Shown here: piece after piece, positions 32,319-40,755 of the stretch
Numbering within the stretch: position 1 is the stretch's first letter
How the letters are laid out: every line of letters starts with the position of its first letter
From: JAFARZ01 sp035651595
Lineage (GTDB): Bacteria > Actinomycetota > Actinomycetes > Streptosporangiales > Streptosporangiaceae
Assembly (NCBI GenBank): GCA_035651595.1
Contig: DASRFJ010000092.1
Location: forward strand, 1 to 45,215
Length of the DNA: 45,215 nucleotides
Direction: 5' to 3'
Translations under genes and position numbers: made by a program
The notes under the pieces: generated by a model
Told to the model about the DNA's origin: nothing
The model's input: only the letters and a program-made list of their open reading frames with translations
Database searches by the model: none

Positions 32319-32334
32319 TTGTGAGCGTTAACAA
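32319..32334. promoter_or_regulatory. LacI-family-type operator upstream of GH54 gene
   Basis: Imperfect palindrome TTGTGAGCGTTAACAA (12 of 16 positions symmetric, central CG) 30 bp upstream of the GH54 start. The form is that of operators bound by LacI-family sugar repressors. It differs from the TGTGACCGGTCACA operators at 5722-5762, so another regulator outside the window probably binds it. Confidence 0.5.
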
Positions 32335-32413
32335 CACGGCGCGTCAATCGTCGGACGATGCGCGTGCCGTCTGACAGGCCAGGCGGAGGGGAAAGTTACA
32401 TCACCGCTCTGCG

Positions 32414-33631
32414 CTACGCTGCCTGCGCGTAACGGACGACGCGGATCTCCGTCGGCCTGCCGCGGCGCCCTGCCCGGACCGGAAGCACGAGGGCCAGCCA
32501 GCCGCACAGCCCGACCGGATAGGCGAAGTACCCGAACCGGGTGGCCGGCGACAGCGTGAACATCAGCGCGAGGCTGAGCGCGAGCAGCAGGGTGGCCGCC
32601 GAGACGGTGGCGGGCGGGCGGATCACGAGCACGACGGCAATCGCCGCGCCGGCCAGGATGAGCAGTGCGACGGCCGCGTCGTGGCCTGCCGGGCCCAGCG
32701 AAGCGACCAGGTGTCCGGGCAGCGGGCTTTGCGCGGGACTCTTGGCGTGCGTCAGGCCGAGTGGGTACGCCACCGTGTTCTGCACCAGCGCGGCCGGATG
32801 CGTCAGTGCGGCCGGGGCGCATAGCGGGATGAGGACGGCCGCCGTTCCGACGGCACCGGCCAGGAACCGGCCAGCGGTGCGGACGCCGTCCCGGTAGGCG
32901 AGCAGGGCGGCAAGCACCGGCAGCGCCGGCCAGGCGGTGTATTTCAGCGCGGACGCCACACCCGCCACGACCGAGGCGGCGAGTACCGCGCGCCCCGCGT
33001 ATCCGTACCCGGTGCGGCTGAGCAGCGCGAGGGCCAGGCAGAGCAGCGCGAGCACTGGCGCGTCGGTGATGCCAAGCGCCAGCGGGAACGCGGCCACCGG
33101 CGCGCCGGTGAGGAATCCCCCCAAGCGCAGCGCGTCGCGTCGGCCGGCGACACGGAAGGCGAGGACGAACAGGCCGAACGTAGCCAGGCTGAGCCACACG
33201 CTGGTCTGTCCGGCCAGCCCGGTAAGGCCCAGCGCGTGCGGCAGCCCGAACAGCGACATCGCCGGCAGGTAAGGGTTGTAGGCGATCCAGTGGGACAGGT
33301 CCGCCACCGGCAGGTACGGGGTTCCGTGCTGCGCCAGCAGCGTCGCGGACCGGGTGACGACCTGGGTGTCGGAGGTGGCCGGTCCGTGCGTCGCGATCCA
33401 CACAAGCGGCGCGACGAGCGCGCCGGCCAGGCTCAGCGCCACCGCGACCGTGCCGCCACGCGACCGCCAGCAGAGCACGGCGAGCGCCGCGGCCGCGTAC
33501 CCGCCGGCCGCCCAGATTCCCCACCAGCGGTCGTTGCCGGGACCGCTGAACGCCGCCACGGCTCCGGCGTAGCTGGCGAACGCCACGTAACAGACCACCT
33601 GCTGTCTCGTGTTCCACGTCGCGATTGCCAT
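32414..33631 (-). CDS. GT87-like polytopic membrane glycosyltransferase
   Basis: 405-residue membrane protein with about ten hydrophobic helices. A short loop after the second or third helix has the features of polyprenol-phosphate-sugar-dependent GT87 (DUF2029) enzymes: THGPATSDTQVV, then HGTPYLPVADLSHWIAYNPYLP, which contains the conserved Tyr-Pro segment. Such enzymes add mannose or related sugars to lipid- or wall-linked glycans outside the membrane. ATG 33631 is used with GGAG close upstream; the frame is open to 33667. It ends 124 bp before the GH54 start. Substrate unknown. Confidence 0.75.
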   Translation of the reverse strand: MAIATWNTRQQVVCYVAFASYAGAVAAFSGPGNDRWWGIWAAGGYAAAALAVLCWRSRGGTVAVALSLAGALVAPLVWIATHGPATSDTQVVTRSATLLAQHGTPYLPVADLSHWIAYNPYLPAMSLFGLPHALGLTGLAGQTSVWLSLATFGLFVLAFRVAGRRDALRLGGFLTGAPVAAFPLALGITDAPVLALLCLALALLSRTGYGYAGRAVLAASVVAGVASALKYTAWPALPVLAALLAYRDGVRTAGRFLAGAVGTAAVLIPLCAPAALTHPAALVQNTVAYPLGLTHAKSPAQSPLPGHLVASLGPAGHDAAVALLILAGAAIAVVLVIRPPATVSAATLLLALSLALMFTLSPATRFGYFAYPVGLCGWLALVLPVRAGRRGRPTEIRVVRYAQAA

Positions 33632-33835
33632 GGCTCCAGCCTGGTGGGCGACGCGCCGCCGGACCATACGGCTACGCCCCGGCCTGGCGGTGGTGCTAGC
33701 CGCCGCCGGAGGTGGGGCCTAGCACCACTCTGCCGGTAAATCTGCCGGTGAGATCGCATGGCCACTGGCGAGCGACAGCTCAGCGCATCCCGGCGGCTTG
33801 GCGGTCTGCCGATCACCCATGGCAAAATCAGCAAA

Positions 33836-36800
33836 GTGCAGATCGGGATGCTTGGGCCCATTGAGCTCCGGCTGGACGACGGCGTGTTCGCCGAGGTACC
33901 GGGCGCCCGGCTGCGCGGCCTGCTGGTCGCCCTCGCGCTGGAACCAGGTCACCTGGTCCCGAACGCGACGCTCGTCGACTGGATCTGGGGTGAGCGGCCG
34001 CCTGCCGACGCGGCGAACGCCCTGCAGCGTCTGGTTTCCCGGCTGCGGAAGTCACTGCCGGAAGGGTCGGTGGAGGGGCAGCCGGGCGGCTACCGGCTGA
34101 CGGTGGCGCCCGACGCCGTCGACGCCGTGCGATTCGAACGCCTCGTCGGCCAGGCCCGCGCCGCCGAGGCGCCGCGGGTTCAGCTGCTGCGCGAGGCCCT
34201 CGCACTGTGGCGAGGTCCGGCCATGCAAGACGTCGGCTTGGCGGACAGCGCGGCGTTCCAGGCGGCGGTTACCCGGCTCGACGGGCTGCGCCTGACGGCC
34301 ATGGAGGACCGGTTCGACGCGGAGATCAGCCTCGGTCACGGCGCGACGCTTGTCACCGAGCTGACCGACGTGGTGGCCGCGCATCCGCTCCGCGAACGGC
34401 TTGTCGCCGCGCTGATGCGTGCCCTGATCGCGGCGGGCCGCAACGCCGACGCGCTGCTCGCGTATCAGAGCGCCAGAGAAGCCCTGGCTGAGGCGCTGGG
34501 CGTCGACCCCTCGTCCGAGCTGTCCGCGCTGCACGTCGCGCTGTTGCGGGGTGAGCTGGAACGGCCGGCGGGCACTGCTGGTCAGACCGGGCAGAAGACC
34601 AACCTGCGCGCCGAGCTGACCAGCTTCGTCGGCAGGGACGCAGATGTCGCCGAGGTCCGCGAACTCATCGCCGGACATCGGCTCACCACCCTCATCGGAC
34701 CGGGCGGCTCGGGGAAGACCAGGCTGGCCACGGAAACCGCCCGCACGCTGCTCGGCGACCTGCCGGACGGAGCCTGGCTGGTGGAGCTCGCTGCGCTCGG
34801 CGCGGACGCTGATGTGGCATTGCCGGCGCTCACCGCGCTCGGCCTGCGCGACGCCCTGCTCGGCGGGACACCGAACGCGGAACCGACGGACCGCCTCATC
34901 GCCGCGATCCGTGAGCGGGATGTGCTGCTGATCCTGGACAACTGCGAGCACGTGATCGAGTCGGCGGCGGCGTTCGCTCATCGAGTGCTCGGCGAGTGCC
35001 GGCGGCTACGGATCCTGGCGACGAGCAGGGAGCCGCTCGGCATCACCGGTGAGGCGCTGTGGCGGGTGGTACCGCTGGCCCTGCCGGAGCGGGACGCCAG
35101 CCCGGTCGAGATCGAGTCCTCGCCAGCCGTCCAGTTGCTGCGGGACCGGGCCGGTGTGGTGCGCAAGGATCTCGCGGTCGACCCAAGCACGTTCGCGACG
35201 CTGGCGCGCGTGTGCCGGGTGCTGGACGGGATGCCGCTGGCGATCGAACTGGCCGCCGCCAGGTTGCGTACGATGTCCGTCGATCAGCTCGCCAGCCGGC
35301 TCGACGACCGGTTTCGCCTGCTGACCAGCGGTAGCCGTACCGCGTTGCCGCGGCACAAAACGCTGCGCGCGGTCGTCGACTGGAGCTGGGAACTGCTCAC
35401 CGACGCCGAACGGCTGGTCCTGCGCAGGCTCTCGGTGTTCTCGGGCGGGGCTAGCCTGGCGGCGGCCGAGCGGGTCTGCGCCGGCGACGCGGTCGAGCAG
35501 GAGCAGGTGCTCGATCTGCTCACCGCGCTGACCGAGAAATCGCTGCTGGTCACGGACGCCGACGGGGCACCGCGCTACCGGATGACCGGCACGATCAAGG
35601 AATACGCCGGACACCGGCTCGCCGAGGCGGGAGAAACGGACCTGGCGCGCCGCGCGCATCTCGGGTTCTTCACCGAACTCACCGAGACCGCGGAGCCGCA
35701 TCTGCGCCGCGCCGAGCAACTGGAGTGGCTCGCCACGCTCGAGGCCGAATACGACAACATCGGCCTCGCGATGCGAGGTGCGCTCGCGGCGGGCGAGGCG
35801 TGCGCCGCGATGCGACTCGCCGCCGGGGCCGGCTGGTACTGGTGGCTCGGCGGGCACAAGACCGAGGGCCTCGAGCTGATCATCGCGGCCGCCAACATGC
35901 CGGGCGAGGTGACCGATGAGGTCCGGGCCATGGTGTACGCGCTGGTCGTGCTGTTCGTGACCTCCGGGCTGGGTGACGAGCACCAGGCGGCGGAGTGGAT
36001 CCACCAGGCATACGTGTTCAGCCAGCGCAGTCAGTCGCGTAATCCGCTGCTGGGGCTCGTCGTCCCGCTGGAACGGATGCTGCGGACACCGGACGACTTC
36101 CTGCCCGCGTGGGAAGCGCTGCTGGACAGCGAGGATCCCTGGGTGCGCGCGCAGGCGCGGCTGCTGCTCGGCAAGATGCGCATCCTGCTCGGCGAGGGCG
36201 GCGCGGATGCGGAGGCGCAGCTCGAAATGGCGCTCGCCGAGTTCCGGGCACTCGGCGAGCGGTACGGGATCTCGCTCGCCCTGACCGAGCTGGCGGAGCG
36301 GATCGCCACTCGCGGTGAGTTCGCCAGTGCGTGCGAGTACTACGCGGAGGCGATCGCGGTCGTCGCCGAGGTCGGCGCTGTCGACGATGCCATCCGGATG
36401 CGGTCGCGGCAGGCCCAGCTGTACTGGCTGCTCGGCGACGCGGAGTCCAGCGCGGCCGCCATGGCCGAAGCGCAGCGGTACGCGGAACGAGTCACCTGGC
36501 CGGACGCGCTGGCCGGGCTGGCCTTCGCGAAGGCGGAACTGGCTCGCTGGGCCGGCCACGCCGAGGAGGCGTACCGGCAGCTCGCCGTCGCGTCAGCATT
36601 GCTGGGCGACGGAGCAGAGCAGGCCAGCATCCGCGCGACAACGCATGACCTGCGCGGCTACCTGGCCGACGATCTCGGCGAGGCCCGCAGGCACCACGCG
36701 GCGGCCCTCCAGGCGGCATCCGAGGCGGGCTATGCGCCCGTCATCGCGCGGGTTCTCGTCGGTGTAGCGGACCTGGCACTGCGCCGCGGCCAGCACGAGC

Positions 36801-36985
36801 AGGCCGCGCGGCTGCTCGCGGCGAGCACCGGCGTGCGCGGGGCGCCGGATCATAGCCTGCCAGATGCCGCCCGGATCGAGCAGGCGGCGCGGAACCGCCT
36901 CGGCGACGCGGGGTTCGCCGAGGCGGCTCGGGAGGGAGTCGAGTCCGGCTGGTCCGAGCTGGCCGAGGTCACGCTCGCTTCCTGA
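33836..36985 (+). CDS. SARP/AfsR-type transcriptional regulator with NTPase and TPR-like domains
   Basis: ~1049-residue regulator. Order: OmpR-like winged helix (IGMLGPIELRLDDGVF to LRKSLPEGSVEGQPGGYRL, ~1-95), bacterial activation domain (~98-245, ending QSAREALAEALGVDPSSEL), NTPase with P-loop GPGGSGKT (Lys294) and Walker-B-like LLILDNCEHV, then helical repeats (~600-1049). Large SARPs activate secondary-metabolism or stress genes by binding 7-bp direct repeats at 11-bp intervals; such repeats lie before the ABC exporter gene at 38669-38697. GTG 33836 matches the usual family N-terminus but has no ribosome binding site; an ATG at 33758 adds 26 residues. The 3' end overlaps the exporter gene by 17 nt. 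Confidence 0.92.
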   Translation: MQIGMLGPIELRLDDGVFAEVPGARLRGLLVALALEPGHLVPNATLVDWIWGERPPADAANALQRLVSRLRKSLPEGSVEGQPGGYRLTVAPDAVDAVRFERLVGQARAAEAPRVQLLREALALWRGPAMQDVGLADSAAFQAAVTRLDGLRLTAMEDRFDAEISLGHGATLVTELTDVVAAHPLRERLVAALMRALIAAGRNADALLAYQSAREALAEALGVDPSSELSALHVALLRGELERPAGTAGQTGQKTNLRAELTSFVGRDADVAEVRELIAGHRLTTLIGPGGSGKTRLATETARTLLGDLPDGAWLVELAALGADADVALPALTALGLRDALLGGTPNAEPTDRLIAAIRERDVLLILDNCEHVIESAAAFAHRVLGECRRLRILATSREPLGITGEALWRVVPLALPERDASPVEIESSPAVQLLRDRAGVVRKDLAVDPSTFATLARVCRVLDGMPLAIELAAARLRTMSVDQLASRLDDRFRLLTSGSRTALPRHKTLRAVVDWSWELLTDAERLVLRRLSVFSGGASLAAAERVCAGDAVEQEQVLDLLTALTEKSLLVTDADGAPRYRMTGTIKEYAGHRLAEAGETDLARRAHLGFFTELTETAEPHLRRAEQLEWLATLEAEYDNIGLAMRGALAAGEACAAMRLAAGAGWYWWLGGHKTEGLELIIAAANMPGEVTDEVRAMVYALVVLFVTSGLGDEHQAAEWIHQAYVFSQRSQSRNPLLGLVVPLERMLRTPDDFLPAWEALLDSEDPWVRAQARLLLGKMRILLGEGGADAEAQLEMALAEFRALGERYGISLALTELAERIATRGEFASACEYYAEAIAVVAEVGAVDDAIRMRSRQAQLYWLLGDAESSAAAMAEAQRYAERVTWPDALAGLAFAKAELARWAGHAEEAYRQLAVASALLGDGAEQASIRATTHDLRGYLADDLGEARRHHAAALQAASEAGYAPVIARVLVGVADLALRRGQHEQAARLLAASTGVRGAPDHSLPDAARIEQAARNRLGDAGFAEAAREGVESGWSELAEVTLAS

Positions 36986-37712
36986 ACGTGGCGACCGCCC
37001 ACAGGTAACCGGCGACGGCGATCGCGGCGCACCAGGCGAGGGCGGCCAGGGTGTAGCCACCCGAGGGGTGGCCGGTGAGGAGTCCGCGGAGGGCTTCGAT
37101 GATCGGGGTGAAGGGCTGGTACTCCGCGAACTGCCGGACACCGGCACCCATCTTGCCGACGGGGACGATGGCGCTGCTGAAGAACGGCAGCATGATCAGC
37201 GGGACGGTCGCCAAGCCGGCCGACTCCGGGGTTTTCGCGGCCAGTCCCATGGCGACGGTCAGCCAGCTGGTCGCGAAGCATGCCGCCACGACGATGCCGG
37301 CTACGGCCGCCCAGTCAGCAAGGCTCGCCGGGCTGCGGAATCCCAGCCCGAAGGCCACCCCGATGATCGCCGCGATGGAGATCAGGCTGCGCACCATGGT
37401 GACCACGACGTGGCCGGTGAGGATGGCCCCGCGGGAGATGTCCATGACCTTGAACCGGTTGATGATCCCCTTGGTCATGTCGGAGTTCACGCCGGTCGCG
37501 GTGGCGCCCAGCCCGTAGCTGACCGCCAGCAAGATCATGCCCGGCGTGGCGTAGTCCACATACTTGACCCCGACGTTGAAGGCGTTGCCGAGCATGTAGA
37601 CGAACATCAGCATGATCACGATGGGCAGCAGGACCGCGTTGAACACCGTGACCGGGTTCCTGAGCGTGTGCTTGAGGTTACGGCGCAGCATGATCACGGC
37701 GTCGGCGTTCAT
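36969..37712 (-). CDS. ABC-2 type exporter permease (DrrB-like)
   Basis: 247-residue membrane protein with six hydrophobic helices. It has the family pattern RRNLKHTLRNPVTVFNAVLL at the N-terminus and LPFFSSAIVPVGKMGAGVRQ followed by FAEYQPFTPIIEALRGLLTG, typical of daunorubicin-resistance-type permeases. It overlaps the ATPase gene by 4 nt (ATGA) and forms the exporter with it. The exported compound is unknown; the convergent SARP gene overlaps its end. Confidence 0.92.
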   Translation of the reverse strand: MNADAVIMLRRNLKHTLRNPVTVFNAVLLPIVIMLMFVYMLGNAFNVGVKYVDYATPGMILLAVSYGLGATATGVNSDMTKGIINRFKVMDISRGAILTGHVVVTMVRSLISIAAIIGVAFGLGFRSPASLADWAAVAGIVVAACFATSWLTVAMGLAAKTPESAGLATVPLIMLPFFSSAIVPVGKMGAGVRQFAEYQPFTPIIEALRGLLTGHPSGGYTLAALAWCAAIAVAGYLWAVATFRKRA

Positions 37713-38647
37713 CGGGCGATCTCCTCAGTGTTCGGGTGCCCGGTGAGGGCAAGGAAGACGTCGTCGAGGTCGGGGGTGTGCACGGACAGGTCTTGGGGGT
37801 TGAGGGAGTATTCGTCGAGCCGGGCGAGCAGCGCGCGCAGTGACTGGACCGTGCCGTCGCCGGGGACCTCCAAGGTGAGGTCCTGGTCGTTGCGGGCGGC
37901 TGCGGGCAGGACCCGGGCGGCCGCGTCGAGGTCGGCGCTGGTGGTGAACTGGAGCCGGATGTGGCTGCCGGGGACCTGGCGCTTGAGTTCGGCGGGGGTG
38001 CCACGGGCGACGATGCGGCCCTGGTCCAGGACCGCGATCTGACTGGCGAGCTGGTCGGCTTCCTCGAGGTACTGGGTAGTGAGGAAGATCGTGGTGCCGG
38101 CCGCCGCCAGGCCGCGGACGATGTCCCACAGGGTGCGGCGGCTGCGCGGGTCCAGCCCGGTGGTCGGCTCGTCGAGGAAAATGACCCGCGGGCTGCCGAC
38201 CAGGGTCATCGCCAGGTCCAGCTTGCGGCGCATCCCGCCCGAGTAAGCCGATACCAGCGTGTCCGCGGACCCGGTCAGGTCGAACCGCTCCAGCAGTTCG
38301 CCGATGATCGGGCCCGCGGAACGGACCCGCTTGAGATCGGCGATCAGCCGCAGATTCTCCCGGCCGGTCAGCAGCTCGTCGACCGCAGCGAACTGGCCGG
38401 TGACGCCGATCGCCGACCGGACCCCCGCGGCGGCGGCGGTGATGTCGTGCCCGGCGACCTGGGCCGTGCCGCCATCTGGCCGGATCAGTGTGGTGAGGAT
38501 GTTGACCGTGGTGGTCTTCCCCGCTCCGTTGGGGCCGAGCAGGGAAAACACCGTGCCCGCGGGCACTTCCAGATCGATGCCATCCAGGACGGTTTTGTCC
38601 CGGTATGCCTTCCGCAGCCCGGACGCCGCGATCGCCGTAGTAGTCAT
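37709..38647 (-). CDS. ABC exporter ATP-binding protein (DrrA-like)
   Basis: 312-residue ATPase. Walker A GPNGAGKTTTVNIL, signature YSGGMRRKLDLAMTL, Walker B VIFLDEPTTGLDPRS, H-loop TTQYLEEADQLA; the C-terminal ~90 residues follow DrrA-type proteins. ATG 38647 gives the expected N-terminus (TTTAIAASGLRKAYRDKTVL); a GTG 51 nt upstream would put the three heptad repeats inside the coding region. No ribosome binding site precedes the ATG, so the message may be leaderless. The SARP-type repeats directly upstream suggest activation by the neighbouring regulator. Confidence 0.93.
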   Translation of the reverse strand: MTTTAIAASGLRKAYRDKTVLDGIDLEVPAGTVFSLLGPNGAGKTTTVNILTTLIRPDGGTAQVAGHDITAAAAGVRSAIGVTGQFAAVDELLTGRENLRLIADLKRVRSAGPIIGELLERFDLTGSADTLVSAYSGGMRRKLDLAMTLVGSPRVIFLDEPTTGLDPRSRRTLWDIVRGLAAAGTTIFLTTQYLEEADQLASQIAVLDQGRIVARGTPAELKRQVPGSHIRLQFTTSADLDAAARVLPAAARNDQDLTLEVPGDGTVQSLRALLARLDEYSLNPQDLSVHTPDLDDVFLALTGHPNTEEIAR

Positions 38648-38668
38648 GCGACCAGCTTCGGCAGCCCG

Positions 38669-38697
38669 CCTGACACCGCCCTGACACGGCCCTGACA
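38669..38697 (-). promoter_or_regulatory. Three 7-bp direct repeats at 11-bp spacing (SARP-type site)
   Basis: CCTGACA (TGTCAGG on the transcribed side) at 38669-38675, 38680-38686 and 38691-38697, each 11 bp from the next with 4-bp spacers. Direct heptads at one helical turn are the recognised layout of SARP binding sites. They end 22 bp before the exporter ATPase start, so they would overlap the promoter of a short-leader or leaderless transcript. Confidence 0.65.
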
Positions 38698-38825
38698 CGA
38701 AGTTCTAGAACATCACCGGGGTGTCGTCGCGGGCCACGGGCGCCCGGCGAGGACAGCCAGATGGAGTGACACGTGCGCGTGGCCGTGCCGACCGCCGGGT
38801 CTGGCGGCGTGCGCGCAGCCTGTGC

Positions 38826-38962
38826 CTGGAGTGCAGTTGTGCCACTACTGGGATAGGAGCGCACCGGCACTCCCGTCAACAACGTGGACGATTTCCCCTC
38901 CGTGGAGGATCGACCCCCGTGAACAGGGGTCCCGTTACCACGAAAGGGAAATCCGCCACGTT
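38826..38962 (-). repeat. 82-bp nested hairpin element, copy 5, with 3' tail (inverted)
   Basis: The only copy in reverse orientation. Hairpin 38881-38962, tail 38826-38880. Read on the minus strand: outer arms AACGTGG / CCACGTT, middle arms TTTCCCTTTCGTGG / CCACGGAGGGGAAA (all paired with two wobbles), inner arms GGACCCC / GGGGGTC. The tail reads GTGCGCTCCTATCCC, then ACTGCACTCCAG, as in copies 1 and 4. Confidence 0.86.
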
Positions 38963-39078
38963 AACCGACGCCGATCGAGCCTGGAGCTGGCCCACCGGGC
39001 GGCCAGCAACCCGGGGCAAGGCACATGCTCTAGCCGTCGCTTATTGGTTGGCCGTTTCCCAGTCGGACACGGTGATCG

Positions 39079-40017
39079 CTAGGGACTGGCCGGTGCGCGG
39101 TGTTCTTTCGGGCTGATTCCGCGGACGCGCTTGAACGCGGCGCTGAGGGCGAACGGGCTGCCGTAGCCGACCTGGCGGGCGACCGCGCCGATGGTCGCAC
39201 CTGGCTCGCGCAGCAGGTCGGCGGCGAGCGCGAGGCGCCAGCCGGTGAGGAACGTCATGGGCGGCTCGCCGACCAATTCGGTGAACCTGCGGGCGAGCGC
39301 GGCACGGGACACGCCGGCCTGGCTGGCCAGTGCCGCGACCGTCCACGGCTGTTCCGGGTTATTCTGCAGCATCCGCAGTGCCCGTCCCACGACCGGGTCA
39401 CCCTGTGCCCGGTACCAGCCAGGTGCCTGTGCTTGATGACAGGAGAACCAGGTGCGCAGGACGGCGACGAGGAGCAGGTCGAGCAGCCGGTCGAGGACGG
39501 CTTCCTGGCCCGGCTCATTCTTGACGATCTCCTCGCCCAGCAGCTGGAGCAGCGGCGAGTCCCACGCGGTGGCCGGCAGGATGACGAGCGGGGGGAGGAT
39601 CGACAGCAGCTGGCGGCCGATCTCGCTGTTCCGTTCGTAGGTCCCGATCAGCATCGAGGTCGAGCCGGCCGGGCTGTTTCCCCAGGTGCGCACCCCCAGG
39701 TCCATCGCCTGGGTCATGTCCTGGCCGTCTGGCATGGTGCAGTGCTGTCCGGGGTGGATGATCACCTGCACCGGGGTGGCGGGGTCATCGGCGAAGGTGT
39801 ACGGGTCGGGTCCGCGCATGACCGCGACGCTGCCGGGGCCGAGCTGGACTGGCGCCTCGCCGTCGGGGATCACCCAGGCCTGTCCCCGCACCACCGAGAC
39901 CAGCGACAGCGGCGCGCGATCCTGAATCCGTACTGACCAAGGCGGATCCATGATCACCCGCAGCGCGAACGCCCCCCGCGCCCGTGGCCCGTCCAGAAGA
40001 CCGCCGAACACATCCAT
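39079..40017 (-). CDS. AraC-family regulator with cupin sensor domain
   Basis: 312-residue regulator. N-terminal cupin_6 domain (~1-180; IQDRAPLSLVSVVRGQAWVI, GPGSVAVMRGPDPYTF), then two AraC helix-turn-helix motifs (WTVAALASQAGVSRAALARR and IGAVARQVGYGSPFALSAAF) ending GISPKEHR. ATG 40017 gives the usual start (MDVFGGLLDGPRARGAF); the frame is open to 40158 without better signals. It diverges from a DUF1772 gene, a common arrangement in actinomycetes in which the regulator controls that neighbour. Confidence 0.92.
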   Translation of the reverse strand: MDVFGGLLDGPRARGAFALRVIMDPPWSVRIQDRAPLSLVSVVRGQAWVIPDGEAPVQLGPGSVAVMRGPDPYTFADDPATPVQVIIHPGQHCTMPDGQDMTQAMDLGVRTWGNSPAGSTSMLIGTYERNSEIGRQLLSILPPLVILPATAWDSPLLQLLGEEIVKNEPGQEAVLDRLLDLLLVAVLRTWFSCHQAQAPGWYRAQGDPVVGRALRMLQNNPEQPWTVAALASQAGVSRAALARRFTELVGEPPMTFLTGWRLALAADLLREPGATIGAVARQVGYGSPFALSAAFKRVRGISPKEHRAPASP

Positions 40018-40189
40018 GGACGGAAGTTTAGACGGATACGCATGATTCTGCGCCGATGAACTATGGGCAGTCTCACCGATCCCGGGTTGACTTACCGGCA
40101 TGACCAACACGAACACACAACCGGCGGGCCGCGGCGTCAGGTCGGCGATCGTGCCCACGACCAGCGGCGGGCGAGACAGGAGCGGACCA

Positions 40190-40672
40190 ATGATCGACAG
40201 CTACGTGCGCGTCCTCACGATCATCGCGGCGGTCGGGGCGGGCATTTCAGGCGGCGTGTTCTTCGCGTTCTCCACCTTCGTGATGAAAGCCCTGGGCCGC
40301 CTGCCCGCCGCTCAGGCCATCTCCGCCATGAACGCTATCAACAAGGCGGCACCGGCTCCGCTGTTCATGCTCGCGCTGTTCGGAACCGCGGCGGTCGGCA
40401 TCGCCCTGTCGGTCGTGGCGCTGCGCCACCTGGACCAGCGCTGGGCCGCCTACCTGCTGGCCGCAACCGCGCTGTACCTGATCTGCGTCGTGCTGACCGT
40501 CGTCTATCACGTGCCCCGCAACAATGCCCTCGCCCTTGTCGACCCGACGGCCCCAGGCGCCGCGCAGACCTGGGCGCACTACCTTTCGTCCTGGACAGCG
40601 TGGAACCACGTGCGCACCCTCAGCGCGCTGGCCGGCGCCACCACCTTCATCCTTGCCCTCCGAGCACGATAA
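40190..40672 (+). CDS. DUF1772 (anthrone-oxygenase-like) membrane protein
   Basis: 160-residue membrane protein with four hydrophobic helices and the family hallmarks GGVFFAFSTFVMKALGRLP near the N-terminus and YHVPRNNALA before the last helix, ending TWAHYLSSWTAWNHVRTL. DUF1772/anthrone oxygenase proteins include fungal anthrone oxidases, but the function of the bacterial ones is mostly unknown. ATG 40190 is chosen for AGGAG with a 7-base gap; the ATG at 40100 has none. Divergent from the AraC regulator gene, with 172 bp between starts. Confidence 0.88.
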   Translation: MIDSYVRVLTIIAAVGAGISGGVFFAFSTFVMKALGRLPAAQAISAMNAINKAAPAPLFMLALFGTAAVGIALSVVALRHLDQRWAAYLLAATALYLICVVLTVVYHVPRNNALALVDPTAPGAAQTWAHYLSSWTAWNHVRTLSALAGATTFILALRAR

Positions 40673-40755
40673 GACACACCTCCGGCACCTGGGACAACAC
40701 CAAGCCCTAGACTCACTACTTATCGCGCAGACCTCACGCGTCCCGGAAGGAACCC

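Larger units (their letters stand above)
38648..39078. other. Intergenic region between AraC and exporter genes
   Basis: 431 bp without a gene. It holds the SARP-type heptad array (38669-38697), a short palindrome GTTCTAGAAC (38702-38711) and hairpin element copy 5 with its tail (38826-38962). The remaining ~115 bp before the AraC stop show nothing I recognise. Confidence 0.6.

Noticed and set aside
38702..38711. Perfect 10-bp palindrome GTTCTAGAAC next to the heptad array
   Set aside because: Single short copy without a match elsewhere in the window; chance cannot be excluded.
13524..38962. Short antisense peptides across the hairpin elements sharing W-I-P-R...SRYHE-like residues
   Set aside because: Their similarity follows from the conserved DNA hairpin; frames differ in start and end, have no ribosome binding site, and the compensatory changes fit base pairing rather than amino-acid selection.
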